A stretch of DNA of 64,000 nucleotides. Origin: Marinomonas ostreistagni. GTDB taxonomy: Bacteria; Pseudomonadota; Gammaproteobacteria; Pseudomonadales; Marinomonadaceae. Numbering within the stretch: position 1 is the first letter of the stretch; each line of letters opens with the position of its first letter. Position numbers and translations under genes: made by a program. Shown piece by piece: positions 1-11,158 of this stretch. The DNA is taken from assembly GCF_016461785.1 (NCBI RefSeq), contig NZ_JAEMUH010000006.1, positions 62,001-126,000 on the forward strand, read 5' to 3'. The notes below the pieces were generated by a model that was given only the letters and a program-made list of their open reading frames with translations, was not told the origin of the DNA and did no database searches.

Positions 1-3
1 CAT
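1..3 (-). CDS. start codon of a further gene, probably nqrM (partial)
   Basis: Only the ATG (complement of bases 1-3) lies in the window. It is preceded on the minus strand by GAGGT four bases upstream, a good ribosome binding site, just after the apbE stop codon. In many gammaproteobacteria apbE at the end of an nqr operon is followed by nqrM, a small protein with a cysteine motif needed for Nqr maturation. The identity is inferred from position alone because no coding sequence beyond the start codon is visible. Confidence 0.4.
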
Positions 4-20
4 AATTACCTCGATGCAGC

Positions 21-1037
21 TTAATTAGAAAGATACGGTTCAAACGCGTCGGAATACTGTTCCGCGAAACCAAAGTCTTCTTTTACTAACATGTACGCTG
101 CAATGTTGTTGTCTTGAGCAAACTTTAAGCCCGCCTCTGGACCTAGAACCGTTATCGCTGTCGCTAAGCCATCCGCGCGGGTAGCATTGGAATCAACTAC
201 GGTTACAGACACCAAGCGATGCGTAATCGGTTTACCAGTTGTAGGATCAATCGTGTGCGAATAACGCACACCATTCTTTTCAAAATAGTTTCGATAGTCA
301 CCAGACGTCGCAATCGCAATATCGTTTGCCTCGATAACACGCTGAGCAACATTATGACCACCCGCAGGGCTTTCCACCCCTACCAACCAAGCACTACCGT
401 CAAGCTTAGTACCAGAAACAGACAATTCGCCACCCACTTCAACAAGATAGTTTTGAATTCCCGCATTTCTAAGCACTCGTGCAACTTCGTCTACCCCATA
501 ACCTTTAGCAATGGAAGATAGGTCAATATAGACATTACGAGTCTTGGTTAATTCATTACCCTCTAAATCAACGTAACGATATCCGACACTTTCTTTGGCC
601 GCTTGTATTTCTTCATCACTTGGAACCTGATCTTTATGCTTACCCGGACCGAATCCCCAAAGATTAACCAGTGGCCCGACGGTTACATCATATTTACCAG
701 ATGTCATGTCACTGATTTTAAGCGCCTCACCCACTACATAGACCATATCATCAGAAACAGTGACTGTTGAACCAGCTGACTGTTTGTTAAACAGAGATAA
801 TTCTGAGCTTGGGTCATAGGTAGACATCAGTTTATTTACATGTACCAAGGCATCATCAACCAATGTTTTTAGATCTTCTCGGGACGGACTATCAGCTGTC
901 GTAGTGTATTTAACGGTATACGTCGTTCCCATTGTTGGGCCTGAAAAGCTTTCCAACTCTGGAGAAAAAGAAACAACTTTAAAAAGAATGGTGACAAGAA
1001 CAATGGCCACTAAAGCCATTAGAAATTTGTTTTTCAT
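21..1037 (-). CDS. apbE: FAD:protein FMN transferase ApbE
   Basis: This 338-residue protein belongs to the ApbE family, which transfers FMN from FAD to a threonine in target proteins. Its position after nqrF points to NqrB and NqrC as substrates; both carry the S-G-A-T acceptor motif. Family features visible are GPTMGTTYTV near residue 33, the central S-S-I-A-K-G-Y-G-V-D-E segment (about 173-183), VEVGGELSVSG, and the C-terminal SHTIDPTTGKP motif with the metal-binding DGLATA region. The N terminus has a hydrophobic segment (about residues 5-22), so the enzyme faces the periplasm. No lipobox cysteine follows this segment, unlike many ApbE lipoproteins, so it is probably anchored by the uncleaved helix. 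It lies 74 bp downstream of nqrF across a hairpin terminator, which may set its expression below that of the nqr genes. Confidence 0.95.
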   Translation of the reverse strand: MKNKFLMALVAIVLVTILFKVVSFSPELESFSGPTMGTTYTVKYTTTADSPSREDLKTLVDDALVHVNKLMSTYDPSSELSLFNKQSAGSTVTVSDDMVYVVGEALKISDMTSGKYDVTVGPLVNLWGFGPGKHKDQVPSDEEIQAAKESVGYRYVDLEGNELTKTRNVYIDLSSIAKGYGVDEVARVLRNAGIQNYLVEVGGELSVSGTKLDGSAWLVGVESPAGGHNVAQRVIEANDIAIATSGDYRNYFEKNGVRYSHTIDPTTGKPITHRLVSVTVVDSNATRADGLATAITVLGPEAGLKFAQDNNIAAYMLVKEDFGFAEQYSDAFEPYLSN

Positions 1038-1072
1038 AGAGACCTAATGTCCTAACAGGGAAAGAAAAACAA

Positions 1073-1096
1073 AGACCCACCAGTTACGGTGGGTCT
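1073..1096 (-). terminator. hairpin between nqrF and apbE
   Basis: AGACCCACC (1073-1081) pairs perfectly with GGTGGGTCT (1088-1096) around a 6-base loop. On the minus strand the stem is followed by a T-rich run (TTTGTTTTTCTTT). This is a good intrinsic terminator or attenuator, placed so that apbE and the following gene would be transcribed at a lower level than nqrA-F or from read-through. Confidence 0.8.
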
Positions 1097-1111
1097 GTGT
1101 TTTACTCAGTG

Positions 1112-2335
1112 CTAGCCACCAAAGTCATCAAGAAGAATGTTTTCCTTCTCAACGCCTAAGTCTTCTAGCATCTTGATAACAGACGCGTTCATCATTGGAG
1201 GTCCACACATGTAGAACTCACAATCTTCTGGCGCTGGGTGATCTTTCAGATAGTTTTCATACAACACGTTGTGAATGAAACCTGTCTTACCTTCCCAGTT
1301 ATCTTCTGGCTGTGGATCAGATAGCGCTAGGTGCCACACGAAGTTATCGTTTTCTTCTTGCAGCATGTCGTACTCTTCTGTGTAGAAAGCTTCACGCAAA
1401 CTACGCGCACCGTACCAGAAAGACATCTTACGAGTAGAGTTCAAACGCTTAAGCTGGTCAAAGATATGAGAACGCATAGGCGCCATACCTGCACCACCAC
1501 CGATGAATACCATCTCAGCATCCGTATCCTTAGCGAAGAACTCACCAAACGGACCGTATACTTTAATCTTATCACCTGGCTTCAAGCTGAATACGTAAGA
1601 AGACATTTGACCTGGTGGCACATCGTCTTTACCTGGTGGCGGTGAAGCGATACGAATGTTGAACTTAACAACACCTTTCTCTTCTGGGTAGTTCGCCATT
1701 GAGTAAGCACGAATAATGGTCTCATCAACCTTAGAAACAAATTTCCATAGGTTAAAGTGGTCCCAATCACCACGGTACTCTTCTTGAATTTCAAAGTCTT
1801 TGTAGTTAACCGTATGTGGTGGCGCTTCAAGCTGCACATAACCACCAGCACGGAAATCTACGTTTTCACCTTCCGGTAGACGCAACGTCAACTCTTTAAT
1901 GAAGGTTGCAACGTTCGGGTTAGACTCAACAGTACATTCCCAAGCTTTTACGCCGAATACCTCTTCAGGTACTTCAACGTCCATGTCTTGCTTAACAGCA
2001 ACCTGACATGAAAGACGGTAACCTTCTTTTTCTTCACGGCGGGTAAAGTGTGACTGCTCAGTAGACAGCATTGAGCCACCACCCGATGTCACTTTACATT
2101 TACACTGGGCACAAGTACCACCACCGCCACATGCAGACGATAGGAAAATACCACTATTAGCTAGGGTTTGTAGAAGCTTACCACCGGCTGGTGCTGTCAC
2201 TTCCTTTTCCCCGTTAATTCGGATTGTCACGTCACCACTGCTAACTAAGCGAGCACGGGCGAACAAAATGATCGCCACTAGCGCTAGTACGATAGCGGTA
2301 AACATCACAACACCTAGAATGATTTCTAAGTTCAT
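1112..2335 (-). CDS. nqrF: Na+-translocating NADH:quinone reductase subunit F
   Basis: NqrF is the 407-residue electron-input subunit of Na+-NQR. It oxidises NADH through FAD and a 2Fe-2S cluster and passes electrons into the membrane part of the complex. An N-terminal membrane helix (about 5-26) is followed by a ferredoxin-type domain with cysteines in [13 protein letters not shown] (about 69-80) and a fourth in RLSCQVAV (about 111). The rest is a ferredoxin-NADP reductase-like module with the flavin motif RAYSMANYP, the nucleotide motif [14 protein letters not shown] and the C-terminal [12 protein letters not shown]. Length and domain order match the family. It is the last of six nqr genes, 42 bp after nqrE. 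Confidence 0.98.
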   Translation of the reverse strand: MNLEIILGVVMFTAIVLALVAIILFARARLVSSGDVTIRINGEKEVTAPAGGKLLQTLANSGIFLSSACGGGGTCAQCKCKVTSGGGSMLSTEQSHFTRREEKEGYRLSCQVAVKQDMDVEVPEEVFGVKAWECTVESNPNVATFIKELTLRLPEGENVDFRAGGYVQLEAPPHTVNYKDFEIQEEYRGDWDHFNLWKFVSKVDETIIRAYSMANYPEEKGVVKFNIRIASPPPGKDDVPPGQMSSYVFSLKPGDKIKVYGPFGEFFAKDTDAEMVFIGGGAGMAPMRSHIFDQLKRLNSTRKMSFWYGARSLREAFYTEEYDMLQEENDNFVWHLALSDPQPEDNWEGKTGFIHNVLYENYLKDHPAPEDCEFYMCGPPMMNASVIKMLEDLGVEKENILLDDFGG

Positions 2336-2377
2336 GCTAGTTAAACCTTATTCTTGGTTGTCCCAACAGTGCAGCGA

Positions 2378-2986
2378 TTAAAGCTGCACACCAGAAAATG
2401 ACATGAAGCCCAAGCTCATCAAACCTACAGTGATGAACGTGATACCCAAACCACGTAGACCCGCAGGTACGTCAGAGTATTTTAGCTTCTCACGGATACC
2501 GGCCAGAGCTGCAATCGCAAGCGCCCAACCAATACCAGCACCCACACCGTAAACCAAACTTTCAGAGAAGTTGTAGTCACGCTCTACCATGAATAGAGAG
2601 GCACCCATGATGGCACAGTTTACAGTGATCAGAGGAAGGAACACGCCCAGTGCGTTGTACAACGCAGGCATGTACTTATCCAATGTCATTTCCAAAATTT
2701 GTACGATCGCCGCAATAACACCGATGTAACTCAATAGACCCAAGAAACTAAGGTCAACGTTTGGCAGGCCAGCCCAATCCAACGCACCTTCAGCAAGAAG
2801 GTTTTGGTAAAGCAAGTTGTTCACAGGAACCGTTACCGCCAATACGATAACTACCGCAATACCAAGGCCAATCGCTGTCTCTACCTTCTTAGATAGTGCC
2901 AAGAACGTACACATACCTAGGAAGAAAGCCAACGCCATGTTTTCTACGAAAACCGCCTTAATGAAAAGACTAATTAGGTGTTCCAT
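2378..2986 (-). CDS. nqrE: Na+-translocating NADH:quinone reductase subunit E
   Basis: NqrE is a 202-residue integral membrane subunit with about six hydrophobic segments. It pairs with the homologous NqrD to hold the intramembrane iron-sulfur centre. Two cysteines match those known to act in this role: one in [10 protein letters not shown] near residue 26 and one in TVNCAIMG near residue 120. The start codon follows the nqrD stop directly, so translation is probably coupled. Confidence 0.97.
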   Translation of the reverse strand: MEHLISLFIKAVFVENMALAFFLGMCTFLALSKKVETAIGLGIAVVIVLAVTVPVNNLLYQNLLAEGALDWAGLPNVDLSFLGLLSYIGVIAAIVQILEMTLDKYMPALYNALGVFLPLITVNCAIMGASLFMVERDYNFSESLVYGVGAGIGWALAIAALAGIREKLKYSDVPAGLRGLGITFITVGLMSLGFMSFSGVQL

Positions 2987-3649
2987 TTATAGGGCCTCCT
3001 GAGAACGAGAGTTTTTAGCAATAGTAAACTCTGGCTCTTCAACCTGCTCTTTCTTGTATGCACGTAGCGCCCAGATAACTAGACCGATTACGAAGAAAGC
3101 ACTTGGCGGAAGAAGCATCAAACCATTTGGCTGGTACCAACCACCGTTTTGTACTGTTTCCAGAACAGGAACACCAAATAGTTTACCCGCGCCTAATAGT
3201 TCACGGAAGAAACCTACAATGATCAGCATTGCACTGTAACCTAGACCGTTACCGATACCGTCAAGGAAACTCATTGCTGGACCATTTTTCATCGCGTACG
3301 CTTCGGCACGACCCATTACGATACAGTTCGTAATGATCAGACCAACGAATACCGAAAGCTGCTTACTGATTTCGAAAGCAAATGCTTTTAGCACTTGGTC
3401 TACCACAATTACCAACGAAGCAATGATGATCATCTGTACGATGATACGAATGCTGTTAGGAATGTGTGAGCGGATCACCGCGATGAACAAGTTAGAAAAT
3501 GCTGTTACAAGCGTCAGTGCAATGGACATAACCAAACTAACACTTAAGCTACTTGTAACCGCTAACGCAGAACAGATACCAAGGATCTGAAGCGCGATCG
3601 GGTTATTTGAAAGAATCGGCCCAAAGAGGACTTTTTTCACATCAGACAT
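2987..3649 (-). CDS. nqrD: Na+-translocating NADH:quinone reductase subunit D
   Basis: NqrD is a 220-residue membrane subunit homologous to NqrE. Cysteines in [10 protein letters not shown] (about residue 26) and [13 protein letters not shown] (about 109) match the residues that share the intramembrane cluster with NqrE. The sequence also shows the family signature [19 protein letters not shown]. It starts 2 bp after the nqrC stop within the same transcription unit. Confidence 0.97.
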   Translation of the reverse strand: MSDVKKVLFGPILSNNPIALQILGICSALAVTSSLSVSLVMSIALTLVTAFSNLFIAVIRSHIPNSIRIIVQMIIIASLVIVVDQVLKAFAFEISKQLSVFVGLIITNCIVMGRAEAYAMKNGPAMSFLDGIGNGLGYSAMLIIVGFFRELLGAGKLFGVPVLETVQNGGWYQPNGLMLLPPSAFFVIGLVIWALRAYKKEQVEEPEFTIAKNSRSQEAL

Positions 3650-3651
3650 GC

Positions 3652-4449
3652 TTACACTCCCTCACTACGCAGCTTGGCAAGGAAAGGACCGAAGCCATCT
3701 TCACCCAACCAGTATTGAACTAGGTTCGTTACACCACGGCTTGTCAACGTTGCACCAGAAAGACCATCTACTTTATGAGACGCTTGTGGATCGTTAGGAT
3801 CAACAGCACCTTTCGCTAAGGCAATTACAGCATCGCCTTGCTCATTGTAAACTTCTTTACCTTCCCACAATGCTTTCCAAGCTGGGTTATCTACTTCACC
3901 ACCTAGTCCAGGTGTTTCAGCTTGCTGGTAGAAACCAAAACCAACCACTGTAGAGAAATCACCTTCAAGCGCCATGAAACCGTACATTGTTGACCATAGG
4001 CCGTAACCATGAACAGGCAAGATGATACGCGCATCTGCGTTTTCGTCTTTCACAACATAAACTGTTGCGAAGTTAGCACGACGCTTGATGCTTGCAGGAT
4101 CCTGGTCACCGCTCAAAGAAACAGACAGCGCAGGGTCTTTAGCGGCAGCTTGTTGGTTGTAAGCATCAACCGTCACACCTGCTTGCGCAAGTTCTTCTTC
4201 TGTTGCGAAACGACCTTCAGATACATTTACTAGACGCTTTTCAACGTTAGCAAACACCTCGTCGATATTTTCACCTGGCTGAAGCATTTGTGCAGCGGCC
4301 AAGATATTGCGCTTACGGTCAAGGTCACGGTTTTCTTGCTGAATTGGTTTTAGACCAACCGCCGCACCCGCAACGAAAATTGAACACACCAAACACAGTG
4401 CAACCGCAACAATGATGGTTTTTGAAATGCTATCGTTACTGCTAGCCAT
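3652..4449 (-). CDS. nqrC: Na+-translocating NADH:quinone reductase subunit C
   Basis: NqrC (265 residues) has one N-terminal membrane helix (about 10-32) and a large periplasmic FMN domain. The FMN acceptor threonine is in [13 protein letters not shown] near residue 234, the motif modified by ApbE, whose gene is downstream. Other family features are [15 protein letters not shown] and ETPGLGGEV. Its start overlaps the end of nqrB by 8 bp, which suggests translational coupling. Confidence 0.97.
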   Translation of the reverse strand: MASSNDSISKTIIVAVALCLVCSIFVAGAAVGLKPIQQENRDLDRKRNILAAAQMLQPGENIDEVFANVEKRLVNVSEGRFATEEELAQAGVTVDAYNQQAAAKDPALSVSLSGDQDPASIKRRANFATVYVVKDENADARIILPVHGYGLWSTMYGFMALEGDFSTVVGFGFYQQAETPGLGGEVDNPAWKALWEGKEVYNEQGDAVIALAKGAVDPNDPQASHKVDGLSGATLTSRGVTNLVQYWLGEDGFGPFLAKLRSEGV

Positions 4450-5638
4450 TGCGAGCGATCCTCCGTTTGATGTTTGCTTGCACTACGAAGTGGTCAATGA
4501 ACGGAGCAAACAAGTTAGCGAACAAGATCGCCAACATCATACCCTCTGGGTATGCTGGGTTAACCACACGAATCATCACAACCATGACACCAATTAGTGC
4601 ACCGTAGAACCACTTGCCGCGGTTAGTCATAGACGCAGACACTGGGTCAGTCGCCATGTACATCATACCGAAAGCGAAACCACCGATAACAAGGTGCCAG
4701 TACCAAGGTGTTGCAAACATAGCGTTAGTGTCAGAACCAATTGCATTAAATAGCAAAGAGGTAGCCACCATACCAAGCATCACACCAGCTACGATACGCC
4801 AAGCAGCAATCTTCATAATTAGTAGTGCACCACCACCAATTAGGATCGCAAGAGTAGACGTTTCACCCATAGAACCTTGGATAACACCGAAGAATGCATC
4901 AGACCAAGCAACAGAAACAGCTTCTACACCGCCCGCTGCCATCTGGCTTAACGCTGTCGCACCAGAGTAACCATCCACTGCAGTCCAAACCGCATCACCA
5001 GACATAGATGCTGGGTAAGCGAAGAATAGGAATGCACGACCAGCAAGCGCTGGGTTAAGGAAGTTTTTACCTGTACCACCAAATACTTCTTTACCTAGTA
5101 CCACACCGAAAGTGATACCTAGCGCAACCTGCCACAATGGGATCGTTGCTGGAAGCGTTAGAGCAAACAGGATAGAAGTAACGAAGAAACCTTCGTTTAC
5201 CTCGTGCTTACGCACAGCAGCGAACAACACTTCCCAGAAACCACCCACAACGAACGTTGTTAGATAGACTGGCAAGAAGTACATCGCGCCATAAATCATG
5301 TTGTCCCAAATACTGTCCACATTGTATGCAGTTAACGCACCAATGATACCTTGACGCCAAGTATCAGCAGGCGCTGCACCCATTGCGTCAAGCGCAGTAT
5401 TCGCTTGGAAACCAATGTTGTACATGCCAAAGAACATGGCAGGGAATGTACACATCCACACCAAGATCATGACACGTTTCATATCAACCGCATCACGAAC
5501 GTGAGAACCACCTTTAGTTACGTGGCTTGGGCGATAGAAAATCGTATCAACCGCTTCGTACAATGCGTACCATTTTTCGTATTTTCCGCCTGAGTGAAAC
5601 TCTGGCTCCATTTTATCTAGAATAGTTCTAAGACCCAT
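4442..5638 (-). CDS. nqrB: Na+-translocating NADH:quinone reductase subunit B
   Basis: NqrB (398 residues) is the main membrane subunit. It carries covalent FMN and riboflavin and forms the Na+ path and quinone site. About ten hydrophobic segments are visible. The FMN acceptor lies in [13 protein letters not shown] (about residues 222-234). Family sequences such as [17 protein letters not shown] and FATDPVSA-like [16 protein letters not shown] are present. It starts 3 bp after nqrA. Confidence 0.98.
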   Translation of the reverse strand: MGLRTILDKMEPEFHSGGKYEKWYALYEAVDTIFYRPSHVTKGGSHVRDAVDMKRVMILVWMCTFPAMFFGMYNIGFQANTALDAMGAAPADTWRQGIIGALTAYNVDSIWDNMIYGAMYFLPVYLTTFVVGGFWEVLFAAVRKHEVNEGFFVTSILFALTLPATIPLWQVALGITFGVVLGKEVFGGTGKNFLNPALAGRAFLFFAYPASMSGDAVWTAVDGYSGATALSQMAAGGVEAVSVAWSDAFFGVIQGSMGETSTLAILIGGGALLIMKIAAWRIVAGVMLGMVATSLLFNAIGSDTNAMFATPWYWHLVIGGFAFGMMYMATDPVSASMTNRGKWFYGALIGVMVVMIRVVNPAYPEGMMLAILFANLFAPFIDHFVVQANIKRRIARNG

Positions 5639-5641
5639 GGA

Positions 5642-6979
5642 TTAACCCTCTTTCTCAATCGTTGTGAGACAGTCTCGTAGAATCGGGCCGTATTCGAACT
5701 TACCAGAACAAGCGTAAGTCATTAACGCTAGATCTTCTTCGTCAAGTTCAAGAGCACCCAATTTCTGCGCCTGCTCAGTGTCGCCTACTACCAAAGCGCG
5801 CAATAATTGAGTTGGAAGAATATCCAACGGCATCAAACGCTCAAAGTTGCCAAGAGGCAGCATAGTACGATCACTACCATTCGTCGTGGTGGTCATATTG
5901 AACGTTGACTTACCTGTAAGCTTAGAGATAAACACGTTCAATACAGAGTGTTTCTCAAAGCCGGCACGTAAGTAATGTACCATTTGACGCTCACGACCTT
6001 CTGCAAGCACTACAACTTGAGAGTGGTATCGACCAAGGAAAGCGTATGGGCCAGTCGCTTTGCGACCAGACAACACAGAACCTGATATAATACGATTATC
6101 GCCTTCAAGTAGTTCACCAGCCAATAGCTGAGTTAGATCGGCACCCAACACAGTGCGTAGTAGTCGAGGCTTAGACACTTGTGGTCCACCAATCGATACA
6201 ACACGTGTTACATCTAATACACCGTTAACAAACAGCTCACCAATCGCTACTACATCTTGGTAGTTGATTGACCAAACCGTTTTCTTATCGCTAACAGGGT
6301 CTAGGAAATGGATATGCGTACCCGCTAAACCAGCAGGGTGCTTGCCCGCGAACTCTTCGACAACAACATCAGATGTTGTTGGAATGCTGCTTTCAGGAGC
6401 CTTACAAAGGAACACCTTACCTTCAGTCAAACGAGTCAACACGGTTAAACCATCTGCAAACGCTTCAGCCTTATCAGCTAATACCACTGCAGGATCAGCA
6501 GCCAGCGGATTTGTGTCGATAGCGGTTACAAAGATTGAGTGCGGTACTGAATCAACTTCAGGAACCTTAGAGAAAGGACGAGTGCGGAGTGCAGTCCAAA
6601 GACCAGACTCAACAAGGTTTTCAACAACCTTTTCACGCTCAAGAGATTTCAACTCAGAACCAGAGTATTTGGCAAACTCAACTGCTTCATCGCCTTCAAC
6701 TGTAATCACTACAGATTGAAGCATGCGACGCTCACCACGATTTATCGCAGTAACAGTACCTGAGGCTGGGGCGGTATACTTTACACCTTCTGTCTTTTTA
6801 TCCGTAAAGATAACCTGCCCTTTTTTGACCTTGTCACCTTCCGCAACCAACATGGTCGGTTTCATACCATGATAGTCAGGTCCGATGACCGCCACCGATT
6901 TTGCTACAGGAGCATCCTCAATCACCTGATTGGGGGCACCACTGATCGGTAGATCTAGGCCTTTCGTAATTTTATACAT
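5642..6979 (-). CDS. nqrA: Na+-translocating NADH:quinone reductase subunit A
   Basis: NqrA is the cytoplasmic, ubiquinone-associated subunit of Na+-NQR. I place the start at 6979 ([14 protein letters not shown]), giving 445 residues, the usual length. An in-frame upstream start at 7009 would add ten residues ([10 protein letters not shown]) unlike any NqrA. The first ~100 residues form a biotinyl-carrier-like fold ([19 protein letters not shown]), followed by a Rossmann-like region and a C-terminal domain with [19 protein letters not shown]. It is the first gene of the nqr operon, so the promoter lies in the 399-bp region upstream. Confidence 0.97.
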   Translation of the reverse strand: MYKITKGLDLPISGAPNQVIEDAPVAKSVAVIGPDYHGMKPTMLVAEGDKVKKGQVIFTDKKTEGVKYTAPASGTVTAINRGERRMLQSVVITVEGDEAVEFAKYSGSELKSLEREKVVENLVESGLWTALRTRPFSKVPEVDSVPHSIFVTAIDTNPLAADPAVVLADKAEAFADGLTVLTRLTEGKVFLCKAPESSIPTTSDVVVEEFAGKHPAGLAGTHIHFLDPVSDKKTVWSINYQDVVAIGELFVNGVLDVTRVVSIGGPQVSKPRLLRTVLGADLTQLLAGELLEGDNRIISGSVLSGRKATGPYAFLGRYHSQVVVLAEGRERQMVHYLRAGFEKHSVLNVFISKLTGKSTFNMTTTTNGSDRTMLPLGNFERLMPLDILPTQLLRALVVGDTEQAQKLGALELDEEDLALMTYACSGKFEYGPILRDCLTTIEKEG

Positions 6980-7378
6980 ATGTTCTGCCCAACAAAAATT
7001 GAACACCAAAGCGCACTTACGTTACTGAGCCAAATCCCCTCCGGGAAAGCATTTTGACCCTCACACCAGAAATGGTAGTTTTATAACGTAATATCACTTC
7101 ACCGAAAAAACCGCTGTATTATAGAGATCATTACCATCGTTTACTACTCTTCGACACTCCCTTTACCCACATTGACGAGACAAAAACTTCGAAATAACAA
7201 CTATAAACGCCATTTATTTTAGTATCTGCGACAGATTTTTTTGTTTTTTTCTTACATCATTAGTGAAGACTGAATTTGCTATTTTTTCCCTTGATGTTCC
7301 TACATACAAGGTTGCGGCAACGAGGCTTACGCGCCAGAATACGGACTAAACACGAATCACGTATTAAGGAAGCAGGTT
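6980..7378. promoter_or_regulatory. divergent control region between nqrA and folX
   Basis: This 399-bp gap holds no open frame of note. It must contain the nqr promoter (minus) and the folX promoter (plus). On the minus strand there is a perfect TATAAT at 7123-7118 but no convincing -35 box 16-18 bp upstream. On the plus strand folX has AAGGA 8 bases before its ATG. I found no convincing operator. The AT-rich stretch 7195-7290, with T runs, separates the two sides. Confidence 0.5.
7118..7123 (-). promoter_or_regulatory. candidate -10 box for the nqr operon
   Basis: The complement reads TATAAT, 139 bases upstream of the nqrA start. The best matching -35 position reads TAGTAA, which is poor, so this is a candidate only. 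Confidence 0.35.
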
Positions 7379-7744
7379 ATGTCTCAAGCTGTTGCTCAAA
7401 TTCGTATTAAGAATTTACGCCTTCGAACGTATATTGGTTTTAACGAAGAAGAAAAGAAGAACCGCCAAGACATTGTCGTGAATGCGCTGATCGAGTATCC
7501 GGCTCAGAATGCTTGCCAAACGGATGACGTGGCCAATGCTGTGAACTATAAAACCATCTGTAAAGCGATGATCGCCCACGTTGAAACGAATCGATTCTTA
7601 CTTTTAGAAAGCTTAACTGAGCAACTTTTGGACATCTGCCTCAAACCAGACCAAGTGACCTTTGCAGATGTCGAAGTCGATAAACCTCACGCTCTTCGCT
7701 TCGCAGATTCTGTATCCTTCCGTTTAGCCAAACACAAATCATAA
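7379..7744 (+). CDS. folX: dihydroneopterin triphosphate 2'-epimerase
   Basis: The 121-residue protein closely resembles FolX, the FolB-related enzyme that epimerises 7,8-dihydroneopterin triphosphate to the monapterin form. The recognised stretches are IRIKNLRLRTYIGF at the N terminus, NRQDIVVNALIEYPA, the LLESLTEQLLDI helix and DKPHALRFADSVS near the end, which distinguish FolX from FolB. Monapterin cofactor is used by some gammaproteobacterial hydroxylases. It is followed after 12 bp by mfd on the same strand, so the two are likely co-transcribed. AAGGA before the ATG supports the start. Confidence 0.93.
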   Translation: MSQAVAQIRIKNLRLRTYIGFNEEEKKNRQDIVVNALIEYPAQNACQTDDVANAVNYKTICKAMIAHVETNRFLLLESLTEQLLDICLKPDQVTFADVEVDKPHALRFADSVSFRLAKHKS

Positions 7745-7756
7745 TTAGCCAATCAG

Positions 7757-10700
7757 ATGACCAAACACAACGTAATGAATTTTTCTGCCGGGTTCAAAAA
7801 CCATCTTGAGGCTCAGAACCTTAGCCACAAAGCAAAACAGATCGTTGATCTCGTTGCGCAACATAAAAAACCGCTGCTTTACATCGCAGCCAGTGCGACG
7901 GAATTAAATGAAATAGAAGACAACATCCGTTTCTTTGCCGACCAAGCAACGCCCGTATTACGTTTCTCAGATTGGGAGACTTTGCCCTACGACAGTTTCT
8001 CCCCACACCAAGACATCATTTCTGATCGTCTTAATACCTTAGCTCAAATTCGTGATTTGTCAGCTGGAATTGTTTTAACGACCACGTCTTCAGCCTTGAC
8101 TCGAATCTGTCCTGAAGAGCACATCGATGCTCAGCGCTTTGAGATCGTGTTACAACAGAAGATCGATCAAAAGCAATTAGTAGATCGTTTGACCAATGGT
8201 GGCTACCTAAATGTTGAAACCGTCAACACTCATGGTGAGTTCGCTGTTCGCGGAGCCATTATGGATGTTTTCCCAATGGGGGTTGAGCACCCCATTCGAG
8301 TGGAATGGTTTGACGATGAAATCGAATCCATTCGCTGGTTTGATGTGGACAGTCAACGTACCATTGAAAAAGTCACCGAGATAAAGATTCTTCCAGCACG
8401 AGAGATCGCGACCACACAGCATGGTATTACCGGATTTCGTAAGCGCTTTCGTGAACGTTTCGACATCGACCCACTTAGCAGCCCCATTTACCAAGACGTC
8501 AGTGAAGGCATTATCCCTGGTGGGATCGAATATTATTTGCCACTCTTCTTTGATCAAACAGGAACGTTGTTCGACTATTTAACACAAGACACTTTGATTG
8601 CTCGAAACGAACAGATCAACGAATACGTCGGCGCCACATTACTTGACTATAAAACACGTCACGAATCATTAGCTTACGATATTCAGAAGCCGATTTTAAA
8701 GCCAAGTGAACTTTGCCTGATCGAAGATGAGTTTTTCGCCAAGCTCAACCAACACCCTGGTGTGATCTTCGGTGAGATAGCCGATTCTGAATTATTGCTA
8801 CCCAACTTAGCGACAGATCCTCAAACCCGTTCTAGCTTTGATAAGCTCAGCCACTTTATTGACCAGCAAAACAGTACGTTAATTGTGGCAGAGTCAGCAG
8901 GTCGTCGTGAGGCCCTACTGGATCTACTACACGATGCCTCAATTCGCCCTAAAGTCTGTGAGGATTGGCAGGATTTCCTCACCAAAAACAGCGGTATTTT
9001 TATAACCGACGGTTTGCTCTCAAAAGGCTTTTTACTAGATGAGCAAAATGCACTTGTCGCCGAAAGTGATTTACTCGGTGAACGAGTCGCACAATCCCGC
9101 CGTCGTAAAGCCTCCAACATCGATGAAGATTCAATCATACGTAACCTCACAGAGTTGCGCATGGGCGCTCCTGTCGTTCACATTGATCATGGTGTGGGGC
9201 GCTATCTAGGTTTAACCAACTTATCAATTGATGGACAAGAAACGGAACTACTGACCTTAGGCTATGCTAACGACGCCAAGCTATATGTACCCGTTTCCTC
9301 GCTTCAGCTGATTTCTCGCTACACTGGTGCTGATGAAGAGCATGCACCTCTGCATAAATTAGGCACAGAAAAATGGAGTGCAGCGAAGCAAAAAGCCGCG
9401 GAAAAAGCCCGTGACACGGCTGCAGAGCTGCTCGACATTTATGCCAAACGTGAATCGAAAAAAGGTCATGCATTCGCTTCACCGGATGAGGCTTACAAAC
9501 AATTCTCGGCCGGCTTCCCGTTTGAAGAAACGCCCGATCAACAACTGGCTATCGATGCAGTCATTCGCGATATGTCTTCAGCCAAAGCAATGGATCGCCT
9601 AGTGTGTGGTGACGTTGGGTTTGGTAAAACAGAAGTCGCCATGCGCGCTGCATTCTTAGCGGTTCAAGATGGCAAGCAAGTCGCCGTGTTAGTCCCTACC
9701 ACTCTACTGGCACAGCAGCATTACGATAACTTCTGTGACCGCTTCGCTGATTGGCCTGTTCAAGTGGAGCTGCTGTCACGTTTTCGTTCAGGCAAACAGA
9801 CCAATGCCGCCATTGAACGTATTCAAGAAGGTAAAGCAGACATTGTCGTCGGAACACATAAGCTAATCCAAGGCGACATTAACTTTGCCAACTTAGGATT
9901 GGTCATCATCGATGAAGAACACCGCTTTGGTGTGAAGCAAAAAGATCAGTTCAAGGCGCTGCGTGCGGAGGTCGACATTCTGACCCTTACTGCAACACCG
10001 ATCCCTCGAACACTTAACATGTCACTGAGTGGTATTCGCGATTTATCGATCATCGCCACCCCACCCGCTAAACGTCTGTCGGTCAAAACGTTTGTAAAAC
10101 AAAAAGACGACCATCAAATTCGTGAAGCGGTTCTACGTGAGCTATATCGTGGTGGCCAAGTGTATTACCTACACAATGAAGTCCAAAGCATCGAAAAAGC
10201 AGCGGAAGACCTCAAAGCATTGGTTCCGGAAGCACGCGTGATTGTGGGTCATGGGCAAATGCGTGAGCGCGAGCTGGAACAAGTCATGTCTGACTTTTAT
10301 CACAAACGTGCCAATGTGCTGGTTTGTTCAACCATCATCGAAACTGGTATTGACGTACCCAATGCCAACACCATTTTGATTGAGCGAGCAGACAAGTTTG
10401 GTTTGGCTCAATTGCACCAGCTTCGTGGCCGAGTGGGACGCTCACACCACCAAGCTTATGCTTACTTGCTAACGCCAAATGATCGTAAGATCACACCAGA
10501 CGCTGAGAAACGACTTGAGGCGATTAGCATGGCAGACACTCTAGGGGCAGGCTTCACTCTAGCTACCCACGACCTTGAGATTCGAGGCACCGGTGAACTG
10601 CTAGGTGAGGGACAAAGTGGCCACATCGAACACGTAGGCTTCTCGTTGTTTATGGAAATGCTAGATCGTGCGGTGCAGTCTCTGAAAAATGGCGAATCCC

Positions 10701-11158
10701 CTGATGTCGACATCAGCACACCATCGCAAACCGATATTAACCTGCGCATTCCTGCTTTGATCCCGGAAGACTACCTTGGGGATGTACACACTCGCTTAAT
10801 GTTGTATAAACGCATAGCAAGCGCTAAAGATGATGCGCAATTAAAAGAACTTCAAGTAGAAATGATCGACCGTTTTGGACTCTTACCTGATCCGACGAAA
10901 AACTTATTCCGTCAAACGGCATTGAAATTCAAAGCAGAGAAATTAGGCATTAGTAAAATTGAAGCCAATCAAAGCGAAGGTAAGATTCACTTCAAAGCGA
11001 ATACCCCGGTCGATCCGATGAAATTGATTGGCTTGATCCAAACCAAACCAGATCAATTCAAGTTATCGGGTTCGGACACCTTGCGTTTTATTGCTAAAAT
11101 GCCGAATGCGGACGAGCGTTTTACTCACACATTAAAAACATTGGAATTGTTACATTGA
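7757..11158 (+). CDS. mfd: transcription-repair coupling factor Mfd
   Basis: Mfd (1133 residues) removes RNA polymerase stalled at lesions and recruits UvrA. Domains run in the expected order: a UvrB-like N-terminal module (to about 350), a CarD-like RNA-polymerase-interacting domain starting near residue 465 ([18 protein letters not shown]), a RecG-like translocase with Walker [10 protein letters not shown] near 617 and DEEH near 717, the helicase motif QLRGRVGRS near 893, and a C-terminal TRCF domain. Length is typical. The ATG at 7757 has a weak ribosome binding site, and the Met at residue 7 is a possible alternative. Confidence 0.97.
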   Translation: MTKHNVMNFSAGFKNHLEAQNLSHKAKQIVDLVAQHKKPLLYIAASATELNEIEDNIRFFADQATPVLRFSDWETLPYDSFSPHQDIISDRLNTLAQIRDLSAGIVLTTTSSALTRICPEEHIDAQRFEIVLQQKIDQKQLVDRLTNGGYLNVETVNTHGEFAVRGAIMDVFPMGVEHPIRVEWFDDEIESIRWFDVDSQRTIEKVTEIKILPAREIATTQHGITGFRKRFRERFDIDPLSSPIYQDVSEGIIPGGIEYYLPLFFDQTGTLFDYLTQDTLIARNEQINEYVGATLLDYKTRHESLAYDIQKPILKPSELCLIEDEFFAKLNQHPGVIFGEIADSELLLPNLATDPQTRSSFDKLSHFIDQQNSTLIVAESAGRREALLDLLHDASIRPKVCEDWQDFLTKNSGIFITDGLLSKGFLLDEQNALVAESDLLGERVAQSRRRKASNIDEDSIIRNLTELRMGAPVVHIDHGVGRYLGLTNLSIDGQETELLTLGYANDAKLYVPVSSLQLISRYTGADEEHAPLHKLGTEKWSAAKQKAAEKARDTAAELLDIYAKRESKKGHAFASPDEAYKQFSAGFPFEETPDQQLAIDAVIRDMSSAKAMDRLVCGDVGFGKTEVAMRAAFLAVQDGKQVAVLVPTTLLAQQHYDNFCDRFADWPVQVELLSRFRSGKQTNAAIERIQEGKADIVVGTHKLIQGDINFANLGLVIIDEEHRFGVKQKDQFKALRAEVDILTLTATPIPRTLNMSLSGIRDLSIIATPPAKRLSVKTFVKQKDDHQIREAVLRELYRGGQVYYLHNEVQSIEKAAEDLKALVPEARVIVGHGQMRERELEQVMSDFYHKRANVLVCSTIIETGIDVPNANTILIERADKFGLAQLHQLRGRVGRSHHQAYAYLLTPNDRKITPDAEKRLEAISMADTLGAGFTLATHDLEIRGTGELLGEGQSGHIEHVGFSLFMEMLDRAVQSLKNGESPDVDISTPSQTDINLRIPALIPEDYLGDVHTRLMLYKRIASAKDDAQLKELQVEMIDRFGLLPDPTKNLFRQTALKFKAEKLGISKIEANQSEGKIHFKANTPVDPMKLIGLIQTKPDQFKLSGSDTLRFIAKMPNADERFTHTLKTLELLH

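Noticed and set aside
6264-6719. 151-codon plus-strand frame inside nqrA
   Set aside because: It is antisense to a clearly coding gene, has no ribosome binding site and shows the low-complexity Ser/Thr/Arg composition of a shadow frame.
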